Both the position numbers and the translations under genes were made by a program. Source: Bosea beijingensis (lineage in GTDB: Bacteria; Pseudomonadota; Alphaproteobacteria; Rhizobiales; Beijerinckiaceae). Taken from it: DNA of 64,000 bases. The notes below the pieces were generated by a model, which was given only the letters and a program-made list of their open reading frames with translations, was not told the origin of the DNA and ran no database searches. The stretch lies in contig NZ_CP132359.1 in assembly GCF_030758975.1 (NCBI RefSeq), forward strand, positions 4,777,881 through 4,841,880, in the 5' to 3' direction. Shown in pieces: positions 25,688-34,695 of the stretch (position 1 is the stretch's first letter; each line of letters opens with the position of its first letter).

Positions 25688-26995
25688 TCACCCAGTCATC
25701 ATCTTCGGCAGGATGGTCACGATCTGCGGAAACACGGTGATCAGCACCAGCAGCAGCATCAGCACGAAGAAATAGGGGATCGCAGCCTTCGTCACGGCGA
25801 GGATGTCCTTGCCGGTGATGCTCTGCAGCACGAATAGGTTGAAGCCGACCGGCGGGGTGATCTGCGCGGCCTCGATCAGGATCACCACGAAGATGCCGAA
25901 CCAGAGCAGGTCGATGCCGGCCGCCTGCACCATCGGCAGCATCACCGAAGAAGTCAGCACGATGATCGAGATGCCCTCGAGGAAGCAGCCGAGGATCAGC
26001 ATGAACACAGCCAGCACCGCCAGCAGCGCATAGGGCGACAGATGCATGGCGTCGACCCAGCTCGCCAGCGAGCGGGGAATGTCGACGAAGGCCACGGCGA
26101 TGGTCAGGCAGGCCGCGCAGGCGATGATGAAGGAGATCATGCAGGAGGTCCGCATGGCCGCCATCAGCCCGTCCATGAAGCTTGCGCGCGTCAGTCCGCC
26201 GCCGACCGCGGCCAGGATCAGCGCGCCGATCACGCCGATCGTCGCAGCCTCGGTCGGGGTGGCGATGCCGCCATAGATCGAGCCGACCACCGAGCCGATC
26301 AGCAGCGCGACGGGGATCAATCGGCGCGAGCGATAGATCTTTTCCAGGAACGGCACTGGCGGCTCGGCCGGCGGCATCTTGTCCGGGTTGAGCAGGCTCC
26401 AGATCGCCGTGTAGCCCATGAACAGCACCATGAGCAGGATACCGGGCAGCACGCCGGCGATGAACAGCCGCGCGATCGAGACCTCGGCGGTGACGCCGTA
26501 GACGATCATGATGATCGAGGGCGGGATCAGCAGCCCGAGCGTTCCGGAGCCGGCGAGCGTGCCGATGGTCATGTTGAGCGGGTAGTTCCGCTTCTCCAAT
26601 TCGGGCACGCTGATGCGGCCGATCGTGGCGCAGGTCACCGCCGAGGAGCCGGCGACCGCCGCCATGATGCCGCAGCCCAGCACGTTGACATGGAGCAATC
26701 GGCCCGGCAGCCGCGACACCCAGGGCGCAAGCCCCTGGAACATGTCGGCCGAAAGCTTCGAGCGGAACAGGATCTCGCCCATCCAGATGAAGAGCGGCAG
26801 CGAGGTCAGTGCCCAGCCCCAGCTCGAATCCCAGAGCGTGGAGGCGATCAGCGAACCCATCGGCGCGGTGGTGAAGAGCCCCATCATCACCATGCCGACG
26901 GTGAGCAGCGAGAGCGCGACCCAGACGCCGCTGGCGAGCAGCAGGAGGAGCGAGCTGGCGAGGACCAGCGAGGCGAGAACGGTCGTATCCATCAT
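25688..26995 (-). CDS. TRAP transporter large permease (DctM-like)
   Basis: About 435 residues and some 12 hydrophobic segments, the normal DctM size. Characteristic stretches are FIWMGEILFRSKLSADMFQGL, LAGSGTLGLLIPPSIIMIVYG, ATPTEAATIGVIGAL and TPPVGFNLFVLQSITGKD. It is the ion-coupled channel of a tripartite periplasmic transporter. The ATG at 26995 gives MMDTTVLASL; the open frame continues upstream through dctQ but is not coding there. It is the third and last gene of the operon, 8 bp after dctQ. Substrates of such systems are mostly organic acids. Confidence 0.92.
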   Translation of the reverse strand: MMDTTVLASLVLASSLLLLLASGVWVALSLLTVGMVMMGLFTTAPMGSLIASTLWDSSWGWALTSLPLFIWMGEILFRSKLSADMFQGLAPWVSRLPGRLLHVNVLGCGIMAAVAGSSAVTCATIGRISVPELEKRNYPLNMTIGTLAGSGTLGLLIPPSIIMIVYGVTAEVSIARLFIAGVLPGILLMVLFMGYTAIWSLLNPDKMPPAEPPVPFLEKIYRSRRLIPVALLIGSVVGSIYGGIATPTEAATIGVIGALILAAVGGGLTRASFMDGLMAAMRTSCMISFIIACAACLTIAVAFVDIPRSLASWVDAMHLSPYALLAVLAVFMLILGCFLEGISIIVLTSSVMLPMVQAAGIDLLWFGIFVVILIEAAQITPPVGFNLFVLQSITGKDILAVTKAAIPYFFVLMLLLVLITVFPQIVTILPKMMTG

Positions 26996-27003
26996 CGGCG
27001 CCC

Positions 27004-27525
27004 CTATGCCACCGGCCTGTCGAGCTCGACCTCGTCGGGCGCCTCGTAGCGCGGCTTGCCGCCGGCAAGGAGCCAGATGAGCTCGTCGATGAAGGCGATC
27101 GCCAGGGCGGCGATGCCGATGGCGACGCCGGTCTGGGGAATCCAGAACGGCATGGCCAGCAGGCCCGGGCTGACATCGTTGAACTCGCGCGATTGCAGCG
27201 CCAGCGATGCGACATGCCAGGCAAGGAACGAGACCACCACCGTGCCGAGCAGGCAGTTGAAGATCTCGATGCCGTGCCGCCAGCGCTGCGGCAGGCGGTC
27301 GACGATCAGGTTGATCCGCACATGGCCGCCGCGCCGGAAGGTATGGGCGAGGCCGAAGAAGGTCGATGCCGCCAGGCACAGGCCTGCCGCCTCGGTGGCA
27401 TCGAGCGTGACGCCGCGCATGCGCCCGGCGATCTGGGCGACGATGGCCAGCCCGATGCCGACCATGAAGGCGGCGGCGATATAGCCGCACGCCTCGTAGA
27501 ACCTGTCGAGAACTCCGCGTATCAC
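27004..27525 (-). CDS. TRAP transporter small permease (DctQ-like)
   Basis: 173 residues with four hydrophobic helices and the DctQ pattern: AIVAQIAGRMRGVTLDATEAAG near residue 28, HTFRRGGHVRINLIVDRLP near 61 and PFWIPQTGVAIGIAAL near 126. It pairs with the large permease encoded 8 bp downstream and helps it dock the substrate-loaded DctP protein encoded upstream. It is the middle gene of the dctP-dctQ-dctM order. Function is inferred from family and operon. Confidence 0.88.
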   Translation of the reverse strand: MIRGVLDRFYEACGYIAAAFMVGIGLAIVAQIAGRMRGVTLDATEAAGLCLAASTFFGLAHTFRRGGHVRINLIVDRLPQRWRHGIEIFNCLLGTVVVSFLAWHVASLALQSREFNDVSPGLLAMPFWIPQTGVAIGIAALAIAFIDELIWLLAGGKPRYEAPDEVELDRPVA

Positions 27526-27578
27526 CCGGTCACTCCGCTGGCATGCTTGACGGGAAAGGCAGCGTGCAGCCGGTCCGG

Positions 27579-28565
27579 TTACTTCAGGCTCTTCTGGTAG
27601 GTCTCGTAGACGGCCTTTTCCTCGGCGGTGGCGGTGCTGAGCCAGTCGGCGACCATGCCCTTGCCGGCTGCCTCGATGGCGTCGAGGATGTCCTTCGGGG
27701 ACTGGGCGATCGCCACGCCATGGCTCTTGAGCACGCCCTCGCGCTCTTCGCCGGCCTTCTTGGATAGTTCCCAGCCGCGCTTGGTCGCAGCCTCGCCGGC
27801 GTCGAGCACCACCTTCTGCGTCGCCGCGTCGAGCTGGCGGAAGGCGCGCTCGTTGACGAGGATCGCGTTCTTGTTGTGCATCGTGCCGGTATAGGTGAAG
27901 TTCTTGACGTAATCCCAGATCTGGACGTCGGTGCCGGTCTGGGCGCTGGTCCAGAGCGACTGGATCATCCCGGTCGAGAAGGCCTGCGGCACTTCGGCGA
28001 AGGGCAGGATCAGCGCTTCCATGCCGAGCTTCTCGCCCATGATCTGCGTCTGCTTGGAATAGATGCGCAGCTTCTGACCCTTGAGATCGGCCAGACCCTT
28101 GAGTTCGGCCTTGGTATAGAAACCCTGCCCCGGCCAGGCGACATAGGTGATGGCGCGCAGGCCGTTCTTCTTGAACATCGCCTCGAAGAACGGCGCCTGC
28201 GCCTCGGTCAGCTTGGTCGCCTGGTCATAGGTCGTGGCGACGCCGGGGATGTTGTCGAGATTGTACATCGCGCCTTCGTTGCCGTAGACGCCGAGGCGGA
28301 TCTCGCCGATCTGGATCTGGCCGGACTGGACGGCGCGCTTCACCGCGTCGAGCTTGATCAGGCTGTCGTTCGAGCGCAGGTCGATCTTGAGCTTGCCACC
28401 GCTCTTCTCCTCGATCTCCTTGATCATCTCCCGGATATTCTGGGTGAAGAAGCTGCTTTCCGGGTAGCCCGAAGCCATGGTCCAGCTCGTCTGGGCGACG
28501 GCGGGAGCGGCGAGCCCGAAGCTCAGGGCAAGGGCGGCGGACGCGATCAAAGCTCTGCGGTTCAT
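27579..28565 (-). CDS. TRAP transporter substrate-binding protein (DctP-like)
   Basis: 328 residues with a signal peptide (ALIASAALALSFGLAAPAVAQ). The DctP body includes the helix-hinge region GLADLKGQKLRIYSKQTQIM near residue 143, which holds the conserved Arg that binds a carboxylate, and PFAEVPQAFSTGMIQSLWTS. This Arg implies an organic-acid ligand. It is first in the operon, so it is likely to be the most expressed. The divergent LysR gene starts 202 bp away and may regulate both sides. The neighbouring amidase, hydantoinase and uronate-dehydrogenase-like genes make a ureido- or amido-acid, or a uronate, plausible. Confidence 0.9.
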   Translation of the reverse strand: MNRRALIASAALALSFGLAAPAVAQTSWTMASGYPESSFFTQNIREMIKEIEEKSGGKLKIDLRSNDSLIKLDAVKRAVQSGQIQIGEIRLGVYGNEGAMYNLDNIPGVATTYDQATKLTEAQAPFFEAMFKKNGLRAITYVAWPGQGFYTKAELKGLADLKGQKLRIYSKQTQIMGEKLGMEALILPFAEVPQAFSTGMIQSLWTSAQTGTDVQIWDYVKNFTYTGTMHNKNAILVNERAFRQLDAATQKVVLDAGEAATKRGWELSKKAGEEREGVLKSHGVAIAQSPKDILDAIEAAGKGMVADWLSTATAEEKAVYETYQKSLK

Positions 28566-28767
28566 GGTTCCCCTCGTTCTTGTCGCGCTGCGGAGACCGC
28601 GCGCGTTTCAGGAGCCGGAGCCGTGCCGAAGCCCGATCGACGGCTAACGATAGTCCACCGCGTTCCGCCGATAGCAGCCAATTGAATTTTGCTGTTTTTG
28701 CGATGCATTTTCTTTATCGAGGATACGCCGCCGTTATCCGCTCGCGCGGCTGTGCCGGAAACACGCG

Positions 28768-29706
28768 ATGCCGAACTGGACGCTGAAGCAACTCGAGAGC
28801 TTTGTCTGGGTCGCCAAGCTCGGCAGCTTCCGGGCGACGGCCGAGCGCCTGAACACGACCCAGCCCAACATCTCCGTGCGCATCTCGCAGCTCGAATCCG
28901 TGCTGGGCGTCAGGCTGTTCCATCGCGATTCCGGCTCGGTCGCGCTGACGCCGATCGGCCACTCGCTGCTGGGACAGGCCGAGCGCGTGCTGCAGGCCTC
29001 CGAGGAGTTCTCGCAGCAATCGATCCGCTCCGACCAGCAGATCGGCATCCTCAGGCTCGGCGTCGCCGAACTCATCGCCCAGACCTGGCTGCGCGATTAC
29101 CTGCTCGACCTCAGGCAGGTTTTCCCGAATGTCGATGTCGAGCTCAGGGTGGATCTGACGATCAACCTGCGCGAAGAGCTGGTGTCGCGGTCGCTCGACC
29201 TGTGCCTGCTGAACGGCCCGATCTCGAACTTCAACATCACCAATGTCGATCTCGGCTCCGTGCCCTATCTGTGGGTGGCCTCGCCGCGGCTTGGGCTCGC
29301 CGGCTCCGATCTGGCGACGATGGCCTCGCATACGATCCTGACCCATGCGCGCAATACCCGCCATTTCGTCGAGCTTTCCGCGCATTTCCGCGACAACTGG
29401 GAGCGGCCGGTCCGGATCGTGCCGTCGAGCAGCCTTGCGGCCAGCCTGCAGATGACCATCGACGGCCTCGGCATCGCGCCGATGTCGCGCACGCTCGTCG
29501 AAAAGCTCCTCGACACCGGCGAGCTTGTGGAGTTCCCTTATGAATGGAAGCCGAGCGCCCTGATCTTCACGGCTTCATATGCCCACACACCGGCCAGCTT
29601 TCTGCTGAAGCGGGCTGCCGAGCTCGCTGGCGATAGGGCTGCACGGCATCACCAGGGCGATCTGCGATGGCCCTTGGAGGCCACCGGGCATTCATCACAG
29701 CGATAA
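28768..29706 (+). CDS. LysR family transcriptional regulator
   Basis: 312 residues. The N-terminal helix-turn-helix opens MPNWTLKQLESFVWVAKLGS and contains ATAERLNTTQPNISVRISQLE, typical of LysR. A linker helix and a two-lobed effector domain follow (residues 90-300). It lies between the divergent TRAP operon and the hydantoinase genes, whose promoter region carries a T-N11-A palindrome. It is therefore the probable activator of this catabolic island. The effector is probably the substrate or an early product. The C-terminal few residues overlap the putative operator. Confidence 0.92.
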   Translation: MPNWTLKQLESFVWVAKLGSFRATAERLNTTQPNISVRISQLESVLGVRLFHRDSGSVALTPIGHSLLGQAERVLQASEEFSQQSIRSDQQIGILRLGVAELIAQTWLRDYLLDLRQVFPNVDVELRVDLTINLREELVSRSLDLCLLNGPISNFNITNVDLGSVPYLWVASPRLGLAGSDLATMASHTILTHARNTRHFVELSAHFRDNWERPVRIVPSSSLAASLQMTIDGLGIAPMSRTLVEKLLDTGELVEFPYEWKPSALIFTASYAHTPASFLLKRAAELAGDRAARHHQGDLRWPLEATGHSSQR

Positions 29707-29719
29707 AGATATCCTATCG
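29701..29719. promoter_or_regulatory. candidate LysR operator upstream of the hydantoinase operon
   Basis: CGATA-N9-TATCG, centred on GATATC, contains ATA-N9-TAT, the T-N11-A pattern of LysR boxes. It overlaps the stop of the LysR gene and lies about 85 bp before hyuA. CGATAG half-sites also occur in the dctP/LysR divergent region near 28645 and 28672. Confidence 0.45.
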
Positions 29720-29800
29720 AATAGCATTGAAAATAATAATTCGACGACATCGGTGGCGCGCTCCATCTTCCGCTTCTCAGACAACGGAGGCGCGTAAGCC

Positions 29801-31927
29801 ATGTCCATTCTCGGGGCCCGCCTGGGCGTCGATATCGGGGGAACCTTCACCGACGTCGTGCTGGAACAGGGCGGAGAGCGGTTCTCGACCAAGGTGCTGA
29901 CGACCTATGCCGCGCCCGAGGATGCGATCATCGAGGGCATGCACCGCGTCTGCGAGAAGGCGAACGTTCCGGCTTCCGCCATCGGGCAGATCATCCACGG
30001 CACGACGCTGGCGACCAATGCGCTGATCGAGCGGCGTGGCGCCAAGACCGCGCTCATCACCACCGAGGGTTTTCGCGACGTCATCGAGATGCGGACCGAG
30101 AGCCGCTTCGAGCAGTACGACCTCAACCTGACGCTGCCGGAGCCGTTGCTGCCACGCAACCGGCGCTACACGGTCAGGGAACGCATGGATGCGCGCGGCA
30201 AGGTCCTGGTCCCCCTGGATCGCGCCGCCGTCGAAATCCTCGTCGATGAATTGCGCGAGGCCGGTTACGAGAGCGTCGCGGTCGGCCTGCTCCATTCCTA
30301 TGTCAACGACGCGCATGAGCGCCTGATCCAGGAGGTACTGACTGAGCGCCTGCCGGGCGCAATGGTCTCGCTCTCCTCGGAAGTCTCGCCGCAGATGCGC
30401 GAGTACGAGCGCTTCAACACGACGATCGCCAACGCCTATATCAAGCCGCTGATGAAAAGCTACCTCGTCCGGCTGAAGGGGCGGCTCGCAGCGGAAGGCG
30501 CTTCCTGCCCGATCTTCCTGATGCATTCCGGCGGCGGCATCATCTCGCTGGAAAGCGCCTCGGAATTCCCGGTCCGCCTCGTCGAATCCGGCCCGGCCGG
30601 CGGCGCGGTCTTCGCCGCCGACATCGCCGCGCGGCACGAGCTGAAGAAGGTGCTCTCCTTCGACATGGGCGGCACCACCGCAAAGATCTGCCTGATCAAG
30701 AACTACACGCCGAAGACCGCCCGCGTCTTCGAGGTCGCCCGGACCTACCGGTTCAAGAAGGGCTCGGGCATGCCGATCTCGATCCCGGTGATCGACATGG
30801 TCGAGATCGGGGCCGGCGGCGGCAGCCTCGCCCATGTCGACTCGATGAACCAGATCCGCGTCGGGCCGGAAAGCGCTGGCTCCGAGCCCGGACCCGCCTG
30901 CTATGGCCGCGGCGGCAAGCGCCCGGCCGTGACCGATGCCGACGTCATCCTCGGCAAGATCGACCCGGACAATTTCGCGGCCGGCACGATCCCGCTCTTC
31001 GCGGACCAGTCGGCCGCGGCGCTGACGAGCGAAATCGGCGGCAGGCTCGGCATGGCTGCCGAGGAAAGCGCCTGGGGCGTGGCCGAGGTCGTCGACGAGA
31101 ACATGGCCAATGCCGCGCGCGTCCATGCCGTCGAGAACGGCGAGGACCTCTCGGAATACACGATGATCGCCTTCGGCGGCGCCGCGCCCCTCCATGCCGG
31201 CCGCCTCTGCGAAAAGCTCGGCATCGCCCGCTGCCTCGTGCCGCCCGGCGCCGGCGTCGGCTCGGCGATCGGCTTCCTCAGGGCGCCGTTCAGCTTCGAG
31301 GCCAACCGCACCCTGTTCATGCGGCTCGCCCAGTTCGACACCGCGCGCGTCACGAAACTCTTCGACGAGATGGAGCAGGAAGCGACGCGGGTGGTGCTCT
31401 CCTGCGGCTGGGCTGGCGCGATCCAGGCCGAATACAAGATCTATATGCGCTATGCCGGCCAGGGCTGGGAAATCCCGGTGACGCTGACGCCGGAAGAGGC
31501 CCGCGCCGCCGACCCGGCCGTCATCCTCCAGCGCTTCGAGCACGAATACGCCAACCTGTTCGGACGCACCGTGAAGGGACTTGCCGCCGAGATCACGGTC
31601 TGGTCGGTCAATGCCCATACGCCGCAGGAGGCCGTCGCTCCGGTCGCGCCGGTCTCGCAGATGCGCGACGCCCCGGCGGAAGGCAGCCGCTCGGTCTTCG
31701 ATGCCGGTCTCGGCCGCCGCGTCGAGGCTGAAGCCCATGACCGCACCGCCCTGCCCCCTGGCAGCCGCATCGATGGCCCCGGCATCGTCACCGAGGACGA
31801 GACCACCATCGTCCTGCCGTCGAGCCGCTTCGCCGTCACGCTGAACGACGGCTGCATCGATATCCGCCTTTCAGAAGCCGCACCCGCCGCTGCCGTCGCC
31901 GCGCGGAAGGAGCCCGCCCATGTCTGA
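29801..31927 (+). CDS. hydantoinase/oxoprolinase family protein, subunit A (HyuA-like)
   Basis: 708 residues. The N-terminus has the ATPase phosphate loop LGVDIGGTFTDVVLEQGG; IIHGTTLATNALIERRGAKT follows near residue 65, and the actin-like core has VLSFDMGGTTAKICLIKN near residue 285. Its members (N-methylhydantoinase, 5-oxoprolinase, acetone/acetophenone carboxylase alpha subunits) activate a carbonyl with ATP. It works with the B subunit, whose start overlaps its stop by 8 nt. The amidase and AllA-like genes nearby favour cleavage of a cyclic amide or ureide over ketone carboxylation. Substrate unproven. Confidence 0.88.
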   Translation: MSILGARLGVDIGGTFTDVVLEQGGERFSTKVLTTYAAPEDAIIEGMHRVCEKANVPASAIGQIIHGTTLATNALIERRGAKTALITTEGFRDVIEMRTESRFEQYDLNLTLPEPLLPRNRRYTVRERMDARGKVLVPLDRAAVEILVDELREAGYESVAVGLLHSYVNDAHERLIQEVLTERLPGAMVSLSSEVSPQMREYERFNTTIANAYIKPLMKSYLVRLKGRLAAEGASCPIFLMHSGGGIISLESASEFPVRLVESGPAGGAVFAADIAARHELKKVLSFDMGGTTAKICLIKNYTPKTARVFEVARTYRFKKGSGMPISIPVIDMVEIGAGGGSLAHVDSMNQIRVGPESAGSEPGPACYGRGGKRPAVTDADVILGKIDPDNFAAGTIPLFADQSAAALTSEIGGRLGMAAEESAWGVAEVVDENMANAARVHAVENGEDLSEYTMIAFGGAAPLHAGRLCEKLGIARCLVPPGAGVGSAIGFLRAPFSFEANRTLFMRLAQFDTARVTKLFDEMEQEATRVVLSCGWAGAIQAEYKIYMRYAGQGWEIPVTLTPEEARAADPAVILQRFEHEYANLFGRTVKGLAAEITVWSVNAHTPQEAVAPVAPVSQMRDAPAEGSRSVFDAGLGRRVEAEAHDRTALPPGSRIDGPGIVTEDETTIVLPSSRFAVTLNDGCIDIRLSEAAPAAAVAARKEPAHV

Positions 31928-33629
31928 GATCTCCAAGGTCGCCTATCAGGTCATGTGGAACCGCCTGATCTCGGTCGTCGAGGAACAGGCGCAGGCGCTG
32001 ATCCGCACGTCCTTCTCGACCTCGGTGCGCGAGGCCGGCGATCTCTCCGCCGGTGTCTATAACGAGAAGGGCGAGATGCTGGCGCAGGCGGTGACCGGCA
32101 CGCCCGGCCACGTCAACGCCATGGCCGATGCCGTCGCCCATTTCATCCGCCGGATCGGGCGCGACAACATCGCCGAGGGCGACGTCTACATCACCAACAA
32201 CCCCTGGGAAGGCACCGGCCACCTGCACGACATCACCGTCGTCACGCCCTCCTTCCACCGGGGTAGCCATGTCGGCTTCTTCGCCTGCACGGCCCATATC
32301 GTCGATATCGGCGGGCGCGGCTTCGGTGCCGATGCCAACTCGGTCTATGAGGAAGGCCTGCATATCCCGATCATGAAGTTCGTCGACCGCGGCACGGTCA
32401 ACGAGACACTGGTCACCATCATCCGCGGCAATGTCCGCGAGCCCGACCAGCTCGTCGGCGACGTCTATGCGCTCGCGACCTGCAACGAGATCGGCCATCG
32501 CCGGCTGATCGAGATGATGGTCGAGTTCAGGCTCGCCGACCTTGCCGGCATCTCCGACTTCATCCTGACCAATTCGCGCCAGGCGACGCTCGACAGGATC
32601 GCCGCCCTGCCGCGTGGCGAAGCCGAGGGCCATATGCGGATCGACGGCTACAGCCGGCCAATCGACCTGAAGGTGAAGATCTCGATCGAGCCGGACGGCG
32701 TGCTCTGCGACTGGGCCGGCACCTCCGGCGTCGACAAGAACGGCATCAACGTGCCGCTGGTCTATACGAAGGCCTATACATGCTACGCGCTGAAATGCGC
32801 CATCGCGCCGGAAATCCCGAACAACGCCGCCTCGTTGGAGCCGTTCCGCATCACGGCGCCGGAGCACACCATCGTCAATGCGGTCTGGCCGGCGCCGGTC
32901 GCGCTGCGCCACATCATCGGCCACATGGTGCCGGACACGATCTATGACGCACTCGACAAGCTGCTGCCCGGCCTCGTCCCGGCCGAGGGCGCCGGCAGCC
33001 TCTGCAACTTCCAGGTCTCGCTCCGGCCGCGCAGCGACGGCCCCTGGCCGACTGACGCCGTGCGCGCCGAGGTTCTGACCTTCAACTCCGGCGGCTCGGG
33101 CGCGCGGCCCGCGCTCGACGGCATGAACGCCACCGCCTTCCCCTCCGGCGTGATGACGATGCCGGTCGAGGCGACCGAGCAGGTCGGCCCCGTCATCGTC
33201 TGGCGCAAGGAGCTCCGGCCCGATTCCGGCGGCAAGGGCCAGCATCGCGGCGGCCTCGGCCAGCACATGGAGGTCGGCGCCTGGGAGGGCTATGAATTCG
33301 ACATCCAGGCGATGTTCGACCGCGTCCATCACCCAGCCCGCGGTCGACGCGGCGGCGGCGGCGGCGCGCCGACGACGATCGCGCTCGACGACGGCACGGC
33401 GATGAAGGGCAAGGGCAAGCAATTCGTGCCGCATGGCCGCAAGGTCGTCATGGCCTTCCCGGGCGGTGCTGGCTACGGCGCGCCCGCCGAGCGGCCAGCG
33501 AGCAGCGTGGAGCGTGACCTCGCCCTGGGCTATGTCTCGGCGGAGGCCGCGTGCGCCGATTATGGGCTGTCCGAGGAGCGCGTGGCCAATGTGCTGGCCA
33601 CGGCGCGACGCGGTGAGTTGCCTCGCTAG
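31920..33629 (+). CDS. hydantoinase/oxoprolinase family protein, subunit B (HyuB-like)
   Basis: 569 residues of the hydantoinase B/oxoprolinase type. Seen are AYQVMWNRLISVVEEQAQALIRTSF near the start, TNNPWEGTGHLHDITVVTPSF near residue 96, PAPVALRHIIGHMVPD, and a Gly-rich C-terminus (GRRGGGGGAPTTIALDDG). It forms the second half of the ATP-dependent ring-opening enzyme with subunit A. The 8-nt overlap indicates coupled translation and equal amounts of both subunits. Length is normal. It is followed by a hairpin and then the uronate-dehydrogenase-like gene. Confidence 0.88.
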   Translation: MSEISKVAYQVMWNRLISVVEEQAQALIRTSFSTSVREAGDLSAGVYNEKGEMLAQAVTGTPGHVNAMADAVAHFIRRIGRDNIAEGDVYITNNPWEGTGHLHDITVVTPSFHRGSHVGFFACTAHIVDIGGRGFGADANSVYEEGLHIPIMKFVDRGTVNETLVTIIRGNVREPDQLVGDVYALATCNEIGHRRLIEMMVEFRLADLAGISDFILTNSRQATLDRIAALPRGEAEGHMRIDGYSRPIDLKVKISIEPDGVLCDWAGTSGVDKNGINVPLVYTKAYTCYALKCAIAPEIPNNAASLEPFRITAPEHTIVNAVWPAPVALRHIIGHMVPDTIYDALDKLLPGLVPAEGAGSLCNFQVSLRPRSDGPWPTDAVRAEVLTFNSGGSGARPALDGMNATAFPSGVMTMPVEATEQVGPVIVWRKELRPDSGGKGQHRGGLGQHMEVGAWEGYEFDIQAMFDRVHHPARGRRGGGGGAPTTIALDDGTAMKGKGKQFVPHGRKVVMAFPGGAGYGAPAERPASSVERDLALGYVSAEAACADYGLSEERVANVLATARRGELPR

Positions 33630-33710
33630 CGGTGAGGTAGCCCGTGCCGCGGCTTGCCAGCGATCACCGGGCGATGCCTCACTGCGTCCTCCGACAGGAA
33701 TGGCCTAAGC

Positions 33711-33737
33711 ACGGCTGCATCACCGCGATGCAGCCGT
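33711..33737 (+). terminator. hairpin between hyuB and the uronate-dehydrogenase-like gene
   Basis: ACGGCTGCATC at 33711-33721 pairs perfectly with GATGCAGCCGT at 33727-33737 around a 5-nt loop, an 11-bp stem. There is no T-run after it, so it may attenuate or protect mRNA rather than stop transcription. It ends 16 bp before the next start codon. Confidence 0.5.
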
Positions 33738-33753
33738 CAGACGCGAGGATCGC

Positions 33754-34569
33754 ATGCCGCATTACAACCGCATCCTGATCACCGGCGCGGCCGGGCGCCT
33801 GGGCTCGCAGCTCCGCGCCGGGCTTGCTCCGCTGGCGAAGGTGATCCGCCTCGCCGATCGCGAGCCGCTCGGCCCGCTCGCCGCCCATGAGGAAGAGGCG
33901 ATCTTCGACCTCGCCGATATGGAAGCGACGATCGCCGCGACGGAAGGCTGCGATGCCATCGTCCATTTCGGCGGCGCGCCGACCGAACGCGAATGGCAGA
34001 TCATCCTCGATTCCAGTATCCGCGGCTCCTACCACATCTACGAAGGCGCGCGGAAACACGGGGTCAAGCGCATCGTCTACGCCTCGTCCGTCCACGCGAT
34101 CGGCTTCCACGAGATCGGCGCGCATATTCCGGTCGATGCGCCGGTTCGGCCCGACTGCCTCTACGGTGTCGGCAAGACCTTCGTGGAAAGCCTCAGCCGG
34201 CTCTACTGGGACAAGCACGGCATCGAGACGGCATGCTTGCGGATCTTCTCGTCCTTCCCGGAGCCGGCCGATCGCCGGATGCTGTGGTCCTATCTGTCCT
34301 TTGCCGACTGCGTGCGCCTCGTCACGGCGGCGCTGACCGCGCCCTTCGTCGGCCACACGATCGCTTTCGGCACCTCCGACAACACCGTGAAGGCAGTCGA
34401 CAACAGCGGTGCGAGCCATCTCGGCTATCACCCGCAGGACAGTTCGGAGCCGTTCCGGGCCAAGGTCGAAGCGAACGCTCCTGCCCTCGACCCGCTATCG
34501 CCTGCGGGACGCCATCTCGGCGGCAAGTTCTGCGAGATGCCGCATCCCGATGACAAAACAACGGCCTGA
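33754..34569 (+). CDS. NAD-dependent epimerase/dehydratase family, uronate dehydrogenase-like
   Basis: 271 residues, an extended-SDR protein. Cofactor motif ILITGAAGRLGSQL is near residue 8, VYASSVHAIGFHE near 108 and the catalytic YxxxK in CLYGVGKTFVESLSRLYWD near 136. Length and overall pattern resemble uronate dehydrogenase of Agrobacterium (D-galacturonate/D-glucuronate to aldaro-lactone with NAD). It follows the hydantoinase pair at 124 bp with a hairpin between. Either it belongs to the same pathway, oxidising an aldehyde or sugar acid imported by the TRAP system, or it is an unrelated passenger. Substrate uncertain. Confidence 0.8.
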   Translation: MPHYNRILITGAAGRLGSQLRAGLAPLAKVIRLADREPLGPLAAHEEEAIFDLADMEATIAATEGCDAIVHFGGAPTEREWQIILDSSIRGSYHIYEGARKHGVKRIVYASSVHAIGFHEIGAHIPVDAPVRPDCLYGVGKTFVESLSRLYWDKHGIETACLRIFSSFPEPADRRMLWSYLSFADCVRLVTAALTAPFVGHTIAFGTSDNTVKAVDNSGASHLGYHPQDSSEPFRAKVEANAPALDPLSPAGRHLGGKFCEMPHPDDKTTA

Positions 34570-34633
34570 CGACCAGCCCACATCGATCAGATTGCGCCGT
34601 CCGACAAGGTGAAGGACCTCGCGACCGGCTAAG

Positions 34634-34670
34634 GGGGCGGTCCCCACCCGCAGACGCGGCGGGCCGCCCC
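34634..34670. terminator. bidirectional terminator-like hairpin
   Basis: GGGGCGGTCC at 34634-34643 pairs with GGGCCGCCCC at 34661-34670 (one G-U), a 10-bp GC stem with a 17-nt loop. It lies between two convergent genes, the uronate-dehydrogenase-like gene and the 94-residue gene. Confidence 0.5.
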
Positions 34671-34695
34671 AGCTTGGCGCATCCGCTTGAAGCTG

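Noticed and set aside
29777..31738. A 653-codon minus-strand frame
   Set aside because: Antisense to hyuA, whose motifs are unambiguous.
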